A stretch of 64,000 bases of DNA from Microvirga aerilata. GTDB lineage: Bacteria; Pseudomonadota; Alphaproteobacteria; Rhizobiales; Beijerinckiaceae. Made by a program: the position numbers and the translations under genes. Where the stretch lies: NCBI RefSeq assembly GCF_016743775.1, contig NZ_JAEQMY010000018.1, positions 1 to 64,000 on the forward strand, read 5' to 3'. This document shows positions 56,219-64,000 of the stretch, piece after piece (positions within the stretch are counted from its first letter, which is position 1; every line of letters begins with the position of its first letter). Under the pieces are notes generated by a model, which ran no database searches, was not told the DNA's origin, and saw nothing but the letters and a program-made list of their open reading frames with translations.

Positions 56219-57217
56219 TTAAAGGCGCAAAACGATCTTCCCGATATGCTCGCCCCCGTCCATGCGGGCATGGGCCTGCGCGACATCCTCCAAGGCGAAT
56301 GCTGAATCCATGACGGGCCTGCACCGGCCCTCGGCCAGCAGCGGCCAGACCCTGCTCTCCAGGGACCGGGCGATCGCGGCCTTCTCCGCGGCCGAGCGAG
56401 GGCGCAAGGTCGAGCCCGTATGGGTCAAGCGCTTGACCATCAGGCGGCGGAAATCCACCTCGGCCTTGCCGCCGCCGAGAAAGGCGATCTGCACGATCCG
56501 GCCGTCCTGGGCGGCAGCCTCGTAGTTGCGGGAGATGTAGTCGCCGCCCACCATGTCGAGGATCACGTCCGCGCCCCGGCCGCCGGTCGCCTCCTTCACG
56601 GCGGCGACGAAATCCTGCGTCCGGTAATTGACCGCCACATCCGCCCCGAGCCGCAGGCAGGCCTCGCACTTTTCAGGCGATCCCGCGGTGGCGATGACCG
56701 TGGCTCCGAAAGCCTTGGCGAGCTGGATCGCCGTGGTGCCGATGCCCGAGGTCCCGCCATGGACGAGAAGCGTCTCGCCCGATTGCAGGCGGCCCCGGTC
56801 GAACACATTGGTCCAGACGGTGAAGTAGGTCTCCGGGATCGCACCTGCCTCCTCCAGGGATAGCCCCTGCGGCACGGGAAGGGCGTTGCTTTCATGAGCG
56901 ACGGCGTAGTCCGCATAGCCCCCGCCCGGCACGAGGGCCATGACCGGGGTGCCGATGGAGAAGCGCGTTGCGCCTGATCCCGCAGCAACCACTTCGCCTG
57001 CGATCTCGAGCCCCAGGATGTCCGGCGCGCCGGGCGGCGGCGGGTAGCCGCCTTGGCGTTGCGCCACATCGGGGCGGTTCACGCCCGCCACTCCTACCTT
57101 GACCAGGATTTCGCCGTCCTTGGGTTGAGGAACGGGGCGCCAGATCACCTTGAGGACCTCGGGCCCGCCGGTTCCATCCGCCACCACAGCGCGCATCATG
57201 TCCTGAATCGGCCCCAT
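56219..57217 (-). CDS. Zinc-free quinone oxidoreductase (MDR family)
   Basis: 332 aa. MDR/QOR fold: VNRPDVAQRQGGYPPPPGAP, NADPH motif VHGGTSGIGTTAIQLAKAFG, no zinc Cys set. The family end MDGGEHIGKIVLRL is typical of PIG3-like quinone oxidoreductases. Start at MGPIQDMMR (57217) from AAAGGAGGG. Confidence 0.92.
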   Translation of the reverse strand: MGPIQDMMRAVVADGTGGPEVLKVIWRPVPQPKDGEILVKVGVAGVNRPDVAQRQGGYPPPPGAPDILGLEIAGEVVAAGSGATRFSIGTPVMALVPGGGYADYAVAHESNALPVPQGLSLEEAGAIPETYFTVWTNVFDRGRLQSGETLLVHGGTSGIGTTAIQLAKAFGATVIATAGSPEKCEACLRLGADVAVNYRTQDFVAAVKEATGGRGADVILDMVGGDYISRNYEAAAQDGRIVQIAFLGGGKAEVDFRRLMVKRLTHTGSTLRPRSAAEKAAIARSLESRVWPLLAEGRCRPVMDSAFALEDVAQAHARMDGGEHIGKIVLRL

Positions 57218-57318
57218 TTTTCCCTCCTTTGGTCGACAAGCTCCGGGGATATAGGCACCTTTGGCAAGGAATGCATGCCGGACTATATTGCCGACCAAAC
57301 GCTGAAGAGGAGAATGCC

Positions 57319-57525
57319 ATGGCCCTCGATCCTTTCGCCGACGAGCCGCGCAAGATCATGAGCGCCCACGAGATCGGCCAGGACCTGTCGATGCTCTCCA
57401 TCGCCGAGATCGACGAGCGCGTCGAAATGCTCGAGCGGGAGATCGCCCGCCTGAGGGAGGCAAGGGCCAAGAAGGAAAGCTCCCTTGCGGCCGCGAGCGC
57501 GTTCTTCAAGCTCGGCCAGGCTTAA
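57319..57525 (+). CDS. DUF1192 small protein
   Basis: 68 aa: MALDPFADEPRKIMSAHEIG, then the DUF1192 helix SIAEIDERVEMLEREIARLR and an Ala-rich end. Predicted coiled coil. Divergent from the oxidoreductase; GAGGAGA before ATG. Function unknown. Confidence 0.9.
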   Translation: MALDPFADEPRKIMSAHEIGQDLSMLSIAEIDERVEMLEREIARLREARAKKESSLAAASAFFKLGQA

Positions 57526-57633
57526 ACACGCATTAACCATTCCGTCCTAGGATAAGGGGACCTCCAGTTCCGGCTGGATGCCAGGTGGCTCTTGAGGCCC
57601 ACTTGTGTTTGACGCTTCCCTGTTAGACTTGAA

Positions 57634-57657
57634 GAGCCGCCGCGAGCGGCTCGATTT
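57634..57657 (+). terminator. Terminator after DUF1192 gene
   Basis: GAGCCGC / GCGGCTC stem with CGCGA loop followed by GATTTTT. Confidence 0.8.
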
Positions 57658-57784
57658 TTGTGGGCCGGCTTAACCTTAAGAAGAGGTTACCGGGGCAAGG
57701 CCCGCTGGATTATCCTATAATGCTTCCATGAGATCGAGACCCTCCGGCCGTTCGCGGTGGGGGCAGGCCCTTGGGAGATGGTGC

Positions 57785-58315
57785 GTGAACGAACCCGACG
57801 TAGTCCAGCTTGACGTCGACCTTGTCCGCTTCGGGCAGAACTTCGTCGGTTCCGATGCTTTCAAGGCCCTGTTCCAGGAGGGCATGGAACTCATCGAGGA
57901 AACCGCCGCCTATCTGGATGGTCCGGGCCGCGAAGAGTCCCGAACCCTGCAGCGCCAGGTCGGCATGGTCTATGCCAGCGAGAGCATGCGGCTCACGACA
58001 CGCCTGATGCAGATCGCCTCCTGGCTCCTGCTGCAGCGGGCCGTTGCCGAAGGAGAGCTCTCGCCCGATCAGGCTCAGACCGAGAAGAACCGGGTTCGCC
58101 TGACCTTGAAGGACACCACCACGACGGTTGCCGAATACGAGGCGCTGCCTGACCGGCTGAAGGAGCTCATGGGATTGGCGACCCGGCTGCACGCCCGGAT
58201 CCTGCATCTCGAGCGGCTCATGTCGGAGGCCGGAACCGAGCCCCAACTCTCCGCGCCGAACCCGGTCGCGGCCCAGCTCGGGATGCTGGAACGGGCCTTC
58301 GGGGCGGCGGAGTAG
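57785..58315 (+). CDS. DUF1465 helical protein
   Basis: 176 aa from GTG 57785 (GGGAGA upstream), all-helical: EGMELIEETAAYLDGPGREE, VYASESMRLTTRLMQIASWL. Matches DUF1465, found in Alphaproteobacteria near rpmE. Function unknown. An upstream ATG-led extension to 57728 is less likely. Confidence 0.86.
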   Translation: MNEPDVVQLDVDLVRFGQNFVGSDAFKALFQEGMELIEETAAYLDGPGREESRTLQRQVGMVYASESMRLTTRLMQIASWLLLQRAVAEGELSPDQAQTEKNRVRLTLKDTTTTVAEYEALPDRLKELMGLATRLHARILHLERLMSEAGTEPQLSAPNPVAAQLGMLERAFGAAE

Positions 58316-58546
58316 GTTTCCCGCCTGACGCGGCCTTCCCTCAGGCTTGCCCGAGACTTGTCTTGACGATGCGCAAGCTGGGAACACCCGGCTTGCGGTC
58401 GGGAGGAGACGGAGAGGGGGGCGCCACACCTTCAAAGGCTATCGCTCACATCCTGGCCCTACCCACGAGGGGAGAGGGCAACCCGCGCTCTACCCTGCCG
58501 GCGATCCCATGTCATGTTGAGTGCTCCCGGACGCCGTGGAGCAAAG

Positions 58547-58574
58547 AAAAAGCCCCGCCTAAGCGGGGCTTTTT
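58547..58574. terminator. Terminator of rpmE (bidirectional)
   Basis: AAAAAGCCCCGC / GCGGGGCTTTTT with CTAA loop. 39 nt past the rpmE stop and downstream of DUF1465. Confidence 0.93.
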
Positions 58575-58612
58575 GCATTCCGGTAGAAGCTGCCAGCGCG
58601 GGAGGCGCCGGA

Positions 58613-58852
58613 TTACTTCTTGCCGCCGAGGCCCAGGCCGCCGAAGCGCGAGTTGAAGCGCGAGACGCGACCGCCGCGGTCGAGCAGCTGCTGCGTGCCG
58701 CCGGTCCAGGCCGGGTGGGTGTTCGGGTCGATGTCGAGGTTGAGGGTGTCGCCCTCTTTGCCGTAGGTCGACCGGGTCTGATACTCGGTGCCGTTGGTCA
58801 TGACCACCTTGATGAAGTGGTAGTCGGGATGTTCGGTTGCTTTGCGCGCCAT
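58613..58852 (-). CDS. rpmE: 50S ribosomal protein L31
   Basis: 79 aa: [60 protein letters not shown]. Lacks the Cys pairs of zinc-binding L31, as is usual in Alphaproteobacteria. ATG 58852 is chosen because AAGGA is correctly spaced; ATG 58858 is also possible. Confidence 0.95.
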   Translation of the reverse strand: MARKATEHPDYHFIKVVMTNGTEYQTRSTYGKEGDTLNLDIDPNTHPAWTGGTQQLLDRGGRVSRFNSRFGGLGLGGKK

Positions 58853-59016
58853 TGCCATAGTCCTTCTTGCGGCCAGCCAGGTCTGGTCAGCCCGCAATGT
58901 TAAGATCGAGCCTGAATTGATGAATGCGCGCCTATACCTCACTTAAGTCCTTGAAACAAGCCGGGGCAAAGGTGCTAAACCGCTTCGAGATGAGAATCCG
59001 GACAACGAAGGGTGCG

Positions 59017-60816
59017 ATGGCCGATCTTTCCCAAGGGCAGACCCGTCCCAAGGCGGCGCTCGGCGCCCTGAAACCGCTGATCCCCTATGGCCTTGCCTAC
59101 AAGGGGCGGATCGCGGCGGCGCTGGCGGCCCTCGCCATGGCGTCCGCGGCCACCCTCGTCGTGCCCATCGCCGTGCGCAGGGTGGTCGATTTCGGCTTCT
59201 CGGAGGAGGGCAGGGTCTTCATCAGCGCCTATTTCGCCCTTCTGCTGGTGGTGGTGGGCGTTTTGGCCGTTTCCAGCGCGCTGCGCTACTACTGCGTCAT
59301 CACCCTGGGCGAGCGGGTGGTGGCCGACGTGCGCTCCGCCGTGTTCCGCCACCTGACCTCCCTCGATCCGGCCTTCTTCGACCAGACGAAGAGCGGCGAG
59401 ATCGTCTCGCGGCTCACCGCCGACACCACCCAGGTCAAGGCGGCCTTCGGGGTCAGCATCTCGATTGCCTTGCGCAACCTCTTCCTGTTCCTGGGCGCAA
59501 CCGTGCTCATGATCGTCACGAGCCCGAAGCTTTCGGCCCTGGTGCTTCTGGCGATCCCGGTGATCGTCCTGCCCCTGGTCTTTTCAGGCCGGGCCGTGCG
59601 CCGGCGTTCCCGGGCGGCGCAGGATCGCCTGGCCGATGCCTCGGCCTATGCGGCGGAAGCCATCGGGGCGGTGCGCACCATGCAGGCCTTCGGGATGGAA
59701 AGCCTCACGGCCTCGCGCTTTGCCGCCGCCGCCGAGGACGCCTTCACTGCGGCGCGGCTTTCCACCACCATGCGGGCTTTCCTGACGGGGGCTGGCCTCT
59801 TCCTGGTGTCGGCAAGCGTGGTGGGTGTGCTCTGGTACGGGGCACAGGATGTGCTGGCCGGCGAGATGACCGGCGGGCGGCTCTCGCAGTTCGTGCTTTA
59901 TGCGGTCTTTGCCGCAAGCTCGCTCGGCCAGCTCTCGGAGGTTTACGGGGAACTCGCGCAGGCCGCCGGCGCGGCGGAGCGGCTGGGTGAGATTCTGGCC
60001 GCCAAGCCTGCCGTCCGGACACCCCATGCGCCGAAGCCCCTGCCTGAGCCGTCTCCCGGCACGGTGGCGTTCGAGGATGTGCACTTCTCCTACCCGACCC
60101 GCACCGAGCAGCCCGCTCTCCACGGGTTGAGCTTCAAGGTCGCATCCGGCGAGCGGGTTGCCATCGTGGGGCCGTCGGGCGCCGGCAAGAGCACGATCCT
60201 GCAGCTGCTCCTGCGCTTCTACGACCCGCAGAGGGGCACGATCCGGGTCGATGGGGTGGCGATCACCGAGGCCGATCCTTTTGCGCTCAGAGCCCGCATG
60301 GCCCTCGTGCCGCAGGAGCCGACGATCTTTGCCGCATCCGTTCTCGACAACATTCGGTATGGCCGCCCCGACGCCACGGAGGACGAGGTGCGCCGCGCGG
60401 CCGAGCTCGCCTCCGCCGACGGCTTCATCCAGGCCATGCCGCAGGGCTACGGCACCCCCATCGGTGAGCGTGGCGTGACCCTGTCCGGCGGCCAGCGCCA
60501 GCGTCTCGCCATTGCCCGCGCCATCCTGAAGGACGCGCCCATCCTGCTCCTCGACGAGGCCACCTCGGCCCTCGATGCGGAGAGCGAGCGCAAGGTGCAG
60601 ACCGCCCTCGACCGGCTGATGGAAGGCCGCACGACCCTGGTCATCGCCCACCGGCTGGCCACCGTGCGCTCCGCCGACCGGATCCTGGTGATGGACGACG
60701 GCCTGATCGTGGAGGAGGGGACCCATGAGGCGCTGCTCGCCCAAGGCGGGCTTTATGCGCGCCTGGCGCGCCTTCAGTTCACGGGCGAGCAGGAGCACAA
60801 TCTGGCGGCCGAGTAG
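59017..60816 (+). CDS. ABC exporter, fused permease and ATPase
   Basis: 599 aa. Six-helix ABC transmembrane domain about 15-320, then NBD with Walker A GPSGAGKSTILQLLL, signature LSGGQRQRLAIARAIL, and Walker B ILLLDEATSALD. MsbA/lipid- or drug-exporter type half-transporter that would dimerise. Divergent from rpmE. Confidence 0.93.
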   Translation: MADLSQGQTRPKAALGALKPLIPYGLAYKGRIAAALAALAMASAATLVVPIAVRRVVDFGFSEEGRVFISAYFALLLVVVGVLAVSSALRYYCVITLGERVVADVRSAVFRHLTSLDPAFFDQTKSGEIVSRLTADTTQVKAAFGVSISIALRNLFLFLGATVLMIVTSPKLSALVLLAIPVIVLPLVFSGRAVRRRSRAAQDRLADASAYAAEAIGAVRTMQAFGMESLTASRFAAAAEDAFTAARLSTTMRAFLTGAGLFLVSASVVGVLWYGAQDVLAGEMTGGRLSQFVLYAVFAASSLGQLSEVYGELAQAAGAAERLGEILAAKPAVRTPHAPKPLPEPSPGTVAFEDVHFSYPTRTEQPALHGLSFKVASGERVAIVGPSGAGKSTILQLLLRFYDPQRGTIRVDGVAITEADPFALRARMALVPQEPTIFAASVLDNIRYGRPDATEDEVRRAAELASADGFIQAMPQGYGTPIGERGVTLSGGQRQRLAIARAILKDAPILLLDEATSALDAESERKVQTALDRLMEGRTTLVIAHRLATVRSADRILVMDDGLIVEEGTHEALLAQGGLYARLARLQFTGEQEHNLAAE

Positions 60817-60936
60817 GCGCTCGGCTCAAAAAACTTCGCGGCTGACGGCTGACTTTGACGTTGGGACTTCCATCTGATTGGATGCCCCTTGCAGCAAGAT
60901 CGACAGGGGCGCCTCAGACCAGCCGGGAGGGTGCGC

Positions 60937-61110
60937 ATGGTCGTCAGCAAGAGGCATCCGCGGGACTGTCCCCGCATCAACATCCGTGAGCCATGGGACC
61001 TTCAGTATTGGTCCGACCGATGGAACGTCCCACGCCAGCAGGTGGTGGAAGCCATCCGACGCGTCGGCGATCAGGTTCATGATGTCGCGCAGGCGTTGGG
61101 GAAAAACTGA
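60937..61110 (+). CDS. DUF3606 small protein
   Basis: 57 aa: RINIREPWDLQYWSDRWNVP followed by RQQVVEAIRRVGDQVHDVAQ. The Y-W aromatic helix and AIRRVG pattern match DUF3606. GGGAGGG before ATG 60937. Function unknown; common in multiple copies in Rhizobiales. Confidence 0.85.
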   Translation: MVVSKRHPRDCPRINIREPWDLQYWSDRWNVPRQQVVEAIRRVGDQVHDVAQALGKN

Positions 61111-61213
61111 CGTGACAGGTTGGTCGCTTAGCGACCTTTTCCAGTGGCTATGTCAGCGTCAAACTTGATCGGGACGTGACCTCCCGCGCAACCGCATTTG
61201 CTTAGCCATTCGT

Positions 61214-61303
61214 TCAATCAAGGAGCGTAGGGCCGAGGCAGATTCCTACGAACAGGATCAGCCAGATCAAGCGGCGGATCACATCAGGCAACGCCTGAGC
61301 CAT
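61214..61303 (-). CDS. Possible 29-aa hydrophobic peptide
   Basis: MAQALPDVIRRLIWLILFVG then ICLGPTLLD. A single membrane helix with an amphipathic start. Weak ribosome site (GAGAG). Could be chance; listed because it is compact and well-formed. Confidence 0.25.
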   Translation of the reverse strand: MAQALPDVIRRLIWLILFVGICLGPTLLD

Positions 61304-61331
61304 GAGATTGAGCTCTCGCGAGCTGTATTCC

Positions 61332-62360
61332 TCACCGCTCCGTCAATTTAAGCTCGATACGCCGGTTGCGGGCATAGGCCTCTTCCGTGGTGCCGTTGTC
61401 GAGGGGCTGGAACTCGCCGAAGCCGGCGGCGACCAGGTGCTGGGGCTTGACGCCTCGGGCGACGAGAGCCTGCACCACGGCAATGGCGCGGGCCGACGAC
61501 AGGGCCCAGTTTGACGGAAATTGCGAGGTCGCGATGGGTCGCTGGTCGGTATGCCCGTCGACGCGAATGACCCAGGGGATGTCCGGCGGCACCTGCCGCT
61601 CCAGTTCCATCAGGGCGCTGGCGATCCGGTCGATCTCGCCCGATGCCTCCGGGCGCAGGATCGCTTGCCCACCGGGGAAGAGCACCTCGGACTGGAAGAC
61701 GAAGCGGTCGCCCACGATGCGCACGTCGGGGCGGTTGCCGAGAATCTGGCGCAGGCGGCCGAAGAAGTCGGAGCGGTAGCGGGCCAGTTCCTGCACCCGC
61801 TGGGCGAGCGCCACGTTGAGGCGGCTGCCGAGATCGGCGATGCGGGCCTGACTTTCCTTGTCCCGATTCTCGGAGGCCGCAAGCGCCTCTTCCAGCGCCG
61901 CCAGCTGGCGGCGCATGGCGGCGATCTGCTGGTTGAGGATCTCCACCTGGCTCAGCGCCCGGCCCGTGGCCTGACGCTCGCCTTCAAGCTGCGTGTTGAG
62001 CTGCTGGGCCTGGTCTTGAGCGGCGCCGCCGCTCTCCAGGAGCGCCTGCAGGCGCGCCCGCTCGGCCTCGTTGGCCCTGAGCGTGGTCTGGAGCGAGATC
62101 ACCGTGTCTTCGATGGTGCGCCGGCCAGAGCGCTCGAGCGACAGGAGGTCGGTAAGCTCGGCGATCTGGCGGTTCAGGCGGTCGAGAACCGTATCGCGGC
62201 CCGACAATTCGCGGGACAGGAAGAACTGACCGACCGTGAACACCGAGATCAGGAAGATGATGGCCAGAAGCAGGGTGGACAGGGCGTCCACGAAGCCGGG
62301 CCAGTAGTTGAGCTGGCTTCGCCCCCCGCGCCGGCGTCCGCCTGTGCTCGACATGGGCAT
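61332..62360 (-). CDS. MotB/OmpA-like peptidoglycan-binding membrane protein
   Basis: 342 aa. One N-terminal membrane helix (about 24-46, ALSTLLLAIIFLISVFTVGQ), a long coiled coil (about 55-185), and a C-terminal OmpA domain (about 220-340: VRIVGDRFVFQSEVLFPGGQ, VIRVDGHTDQRPIATSQFPS, ARNRRIELKLTER). Coupled to the MotA-like gene by TGATG overlap. Not the canonical MotB, because the plug/Asp helix differs and no flagellar genes are near. Confidence 0.88.
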   Translation of the reverse strand: MPMSSTGGRRRGGRSQLNYWPGFVDALSTLLLAIIFLISVFTVGQFFLSRELSGRDTVLDRLNRQIAELTDLLSLERSGRRTIEDTVISLQTTLRANEAERARLQALLESGGAAQDQAQQLNTQLEGERQATGRALSQVEILNQQIAAMRRQLAALEEALAASENRDKESQARIADLGSRLNVALAQRVQELARYRSDFFGRLRQILGNRPDVRIVGDRFVFQSEVLFPGGQAILRPEASGEIDRIASALMELERQVPPDIPWVIRVDGHTDQRPIATSQFPSNWALSSARAIAVVQALVARGVKPQHLVAAGFGEFQPLDNGTTEEAYARNRRIELKLTER

Positions 62361-63325
62361 CAGGGCAGCCTTTCACGGGAAATGCGGTCGAGCACCTGCT
62401 TCAGCTCCTTCTCGCGGGCGGCCTGAGCCTCCACCCAGTCGCGGATCATCTGCTGCTCCGCCCGCATGTGCTGGACGAGGCCCTGCACGCCCTCGGCCAA
62501 GTTGGCCATGGCCTGCGTGGCGGCCCGGCCGCCCCCGCCGTCGTTGACGGCGGCCGTCAGCCGGTTCAGCGCGAGGGTCAGGTCCTGTGGGGTGCCCGCC
62601 CGAACCGGCGCGTCGGCAGCGGGCGTGTCCATGGTGGACATCGCCAGCCAATCCTCCAGCTCCGTGTAGAAGCGGCTCTGGGCCTGGCCGGCCTGAAGGT
62701 CGAGGAAGCCGAGGACGAGGGAGCCTGCGAGGCCGAAGAGCGAGGCGGAGAAGGACAGGCCCATGCCCTGGAGAGGGCCGGCGAGCGAGTTCTTCAGCTC
62801 GTCGAACAGAACCGCCGAATCCTGGCCCGTTCTCAAGGACGAGATGATGCGCCCGACCGAGCCCACGGTGTCGATGAGGCCCCAGAAGGTGCCGAGCAGC
62901 CCTAGGAAAACCAGGAGGCCGGCGAGATAGCGCACGATCTCGCGGCTCTCGTCGAGGCGGGCGCCGATGGAATCGAGCAGCGAGCGGGTGGCGGCGACCG
63001 AAAGCGCGGCTTCGCTGGGCCGGTTGCCCATCAGGGTGGCCATGGGGGCGAGCAGCACTGGCGGGGTGGGGGCGACGAGCCCCTCTTCGTTCTGGCGGAA
63101 GGTGTTGACCCAGCGGACCTCGGGGCGAAGGCGCCAGACTTGACGGATCGCGAGCACGATTCCGATCGCCATCACGCCCAGGATCAGGGCATTGAGGCCC
63201 GGATTGGCTTGGAAGGCTTCCCAGATCTGCCGGTAGAGAATGAAGGCGACAAACCCTGCCAGAATCAAAAAGACCGCCATGCGGATGAGATAGATCCGCG
63301 GTGGGGTAAGGGGTTGATCCGCCAT
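62360..63325 (-). CDS. MotA/TolQ/ExbB-like proton channel protein
   Basis: 321 aa. Helices near 14-32, 44-60, 135-160 and 205-230, with the MotA/TolQ-type segment LAGLLVFLGLLGTFWGLIDT and SFSASLFGLAGSLVLGFLDL. A long C-terminal helix (RAEQQMIRDWVEAQAAREKE) may contact its partner. Start ATG 63325 or 63340. Forms a likely stator-like pair with the downstream OmpA-domain protein. Confidence 0.87.
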   Translation of the reverse strand: MADQPLTPPRIYLIRMAVFLILAGFVAFILYRQIWEAFQANPGLNALILGVMAIGIVLAIRQVWRLRPEVRWVNTFRQNEEGLVAPTPPVLLAPMATLMGNRPSEAALSVAATRSLLDSIGARLDESREIVRYLAGLLVFLGLLGTFWGLIDTVGSVGRIISSLRTGQDSAVLFDELKNSLAGPLQGMGLSFSASLFGLAGSLVLGFLDLQAGQAQSRFYTELEDWLAMSTMDTPAADAPVRAGTPQDLTLALNRLTAAVNDGGGGRAATQAMANLAEGVQGLVQHMRAEQQMIRDWVEAQAAREKELKQVLDRISRERLP

Positions 63326-63428
63326 CGTTATCCTGTGCATTCGTGCTTCGGGACTGCGCTAATGTGACCGCGCTGGTCCTGGGGATCAAGCGCGACCATG
63401 GGTTCCCGCGTCTGCACGAACAGAAATA

Positions 63429-64000
63429 TCAGCCTTTCGCCTTCTTCAGGAGCCGCAGGAGCTCGCGGTGCATGATCTCGTTGCCGCAGGCGACCGAGCC
63501 CTTTGTGAGGGGGTCGCTGCCGCCGTCGGCGTCGGAGATGAAGCCGCCCGCCTCGCGGATCATGAGGATGCCGGCGGCGATGTCCCAGGAGTTGAGCCCC
63601 CGCTCCCAATAAGCATCGAAGCGTCCGCAGGCCACATAGGCGAGATCCAGGGACGCTGCGCCGAAGCGGCGCATGCCGCCCACATTGCCCATCACGGCTG
63701 CCGTCTCGCGCAGGAAAAGGCCGTGATCGCCCCGGCCGATATGCGGCAGGCCGCAGCCCACCACCGCATCCGCCAAGTCGTTGCGGGCGGCCACGCGGAT
63801 GCGGCGGTTGTTCAGGTAGGCGCCCTTGCCGCGCTCGGCGATGAACAACTCGTCCTTGGCCGGATCGTAGATCACGCCGGCCACGATCTGGCCGTCGCGC
63901 TCCAGGCCGACCGAGATGGCGAACTGCGGCAGGCCGTGCAGGAAGTTCGTGGTGCCGTCCAGCGGATCGATGTGCCAGCGGTGGCTCGTGTCCGTGCCCT
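63429..64000 (-). CDS. Inositol monophosphatase family protein (5' end outside window)
   Basis: The visible C-terminal about 190 residues include the metal motif DPLDGTTNFLHG at the window edge, and the second motif WERGLNSWDIAAGILMIREA (WDxAAG). Hydrolyses a phosphomonoester such as inositol-1-phosphate or a related sugar phosphate with Mg2+. The gene runs off the right end, so the start is unseen. Confidence 0.93.
   Translation of the reverse strand, partial: GTDTSHRWHIDPLDGTTNFLHGLPQFAISVGLERDGQIVAGVIYDPAKDELFIAERGKGAYLNNRRIRVAARNDLADAVVGCGLPHIGRGDHGLFLRETAAVMGNVGGMRRFGAASLDLAYVACGRFDAYWERGLNSWDIAAGILMIREAGGFISDADGGSDPLTKGSVACGNEIMHRELLRLLKKAKG

Noticed and set aside
61332..63340. MotA/OmpA-like pair as part of a Zorya defence system
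   Set aside because: No ZorC, ZorD or ZorE homologue follows; neighbours are housekeeping genes.

Overview
The window is GC-rich DNA from an alphaproteobacterium of the order Hyphomicrobiales (Rhizobiales). A Methylobacteriaceae genus such as Microvirga is my best guess. This rests on gene content: ccoNOQP-fixGHIS with FNR/FixK boxes, hrcA-rph-rdgB synteny, TrcR (DUF1013), DUF1192 and DUF1465 small proteins, DUF2852, HWE-type histidine kinases and EcfG-type stress promoters. No rRNA, phage, plasmid or CRISPR locus is present. The only mobile DNA is the 3' end of an IS701-like transposase at the left edge.

Layout. (1) 0.5-11.2 kb is a microaerobic respiration island, all on the minus strand: hemN, ccoNOQP (cbb3 oxidase), ccoGHIS (assembly and copper loading) and, overlapping ccoS, an MFS protein with the Met/His motifs of CcoA copper importers. 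Three TTGAT-N4-ATCAA boxes precede hemN, ccoN and ccoG. ccoN is broken by a one-base deletion as written. (2) 11.3-16.0 kb is a catabolic module: a GntR/FCD regulator and DapA-like lyase divergent from a TRAP transporter (dctPQM). (3) 16.3-21.3 kb is a branched-chain 2-oxoacid dehydrogenase operon (E1a, E1b, E2, E3). (4) 21.4-26.1 kb is a five-gene minus-strand operon: ECF sigma factor, SDR, DUF2231, GH15 glucoamylase-like enzyme and a small membrane protein. (5) 26.5-31.7 kb holds tRNA-Ser(GGA), msrA, mepA and a stress cluster of SDR, PRC-barrel and histone H1-like genes. Each of those three has a good GGAAC-N16/17-CGTT (sigma-EcfG) promoter. (6) 32-48.4 kb is mixed housekeeping: DMT exporter, RecD-like helicase, orphan TRAP binding protein, MltB-like transglycosylase, ArsC, SDR, MFS, lepA, nucleotidyltransferase-like protein, SulP, a sensor kinase and an alpha/beta hydrolase. 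(7) 48.5-64 kb contains a second HWE kinase, hrcA / rph-rdgB, DUF2852 with TetR, trcR, a quinone oxidoreductase, DUF1192, DUF1465, rpmE, an ABC exporter, DUF3606, a MotA/OmpA-like pair and a partial inositol-monophosphatase-family gene.

Three copies of an approximately 96-bp modular palindromic repeat (21.34, 48.55 and 55.06 kb) lie next to gene ends. The most notable points are the CcoA-like gene locked into the ccoGHIS operon, the ccoN frameshift, the trio of EcfG promoters around the H1-like protein, the sigma-SDR-GH15 operon, and the repeat family.
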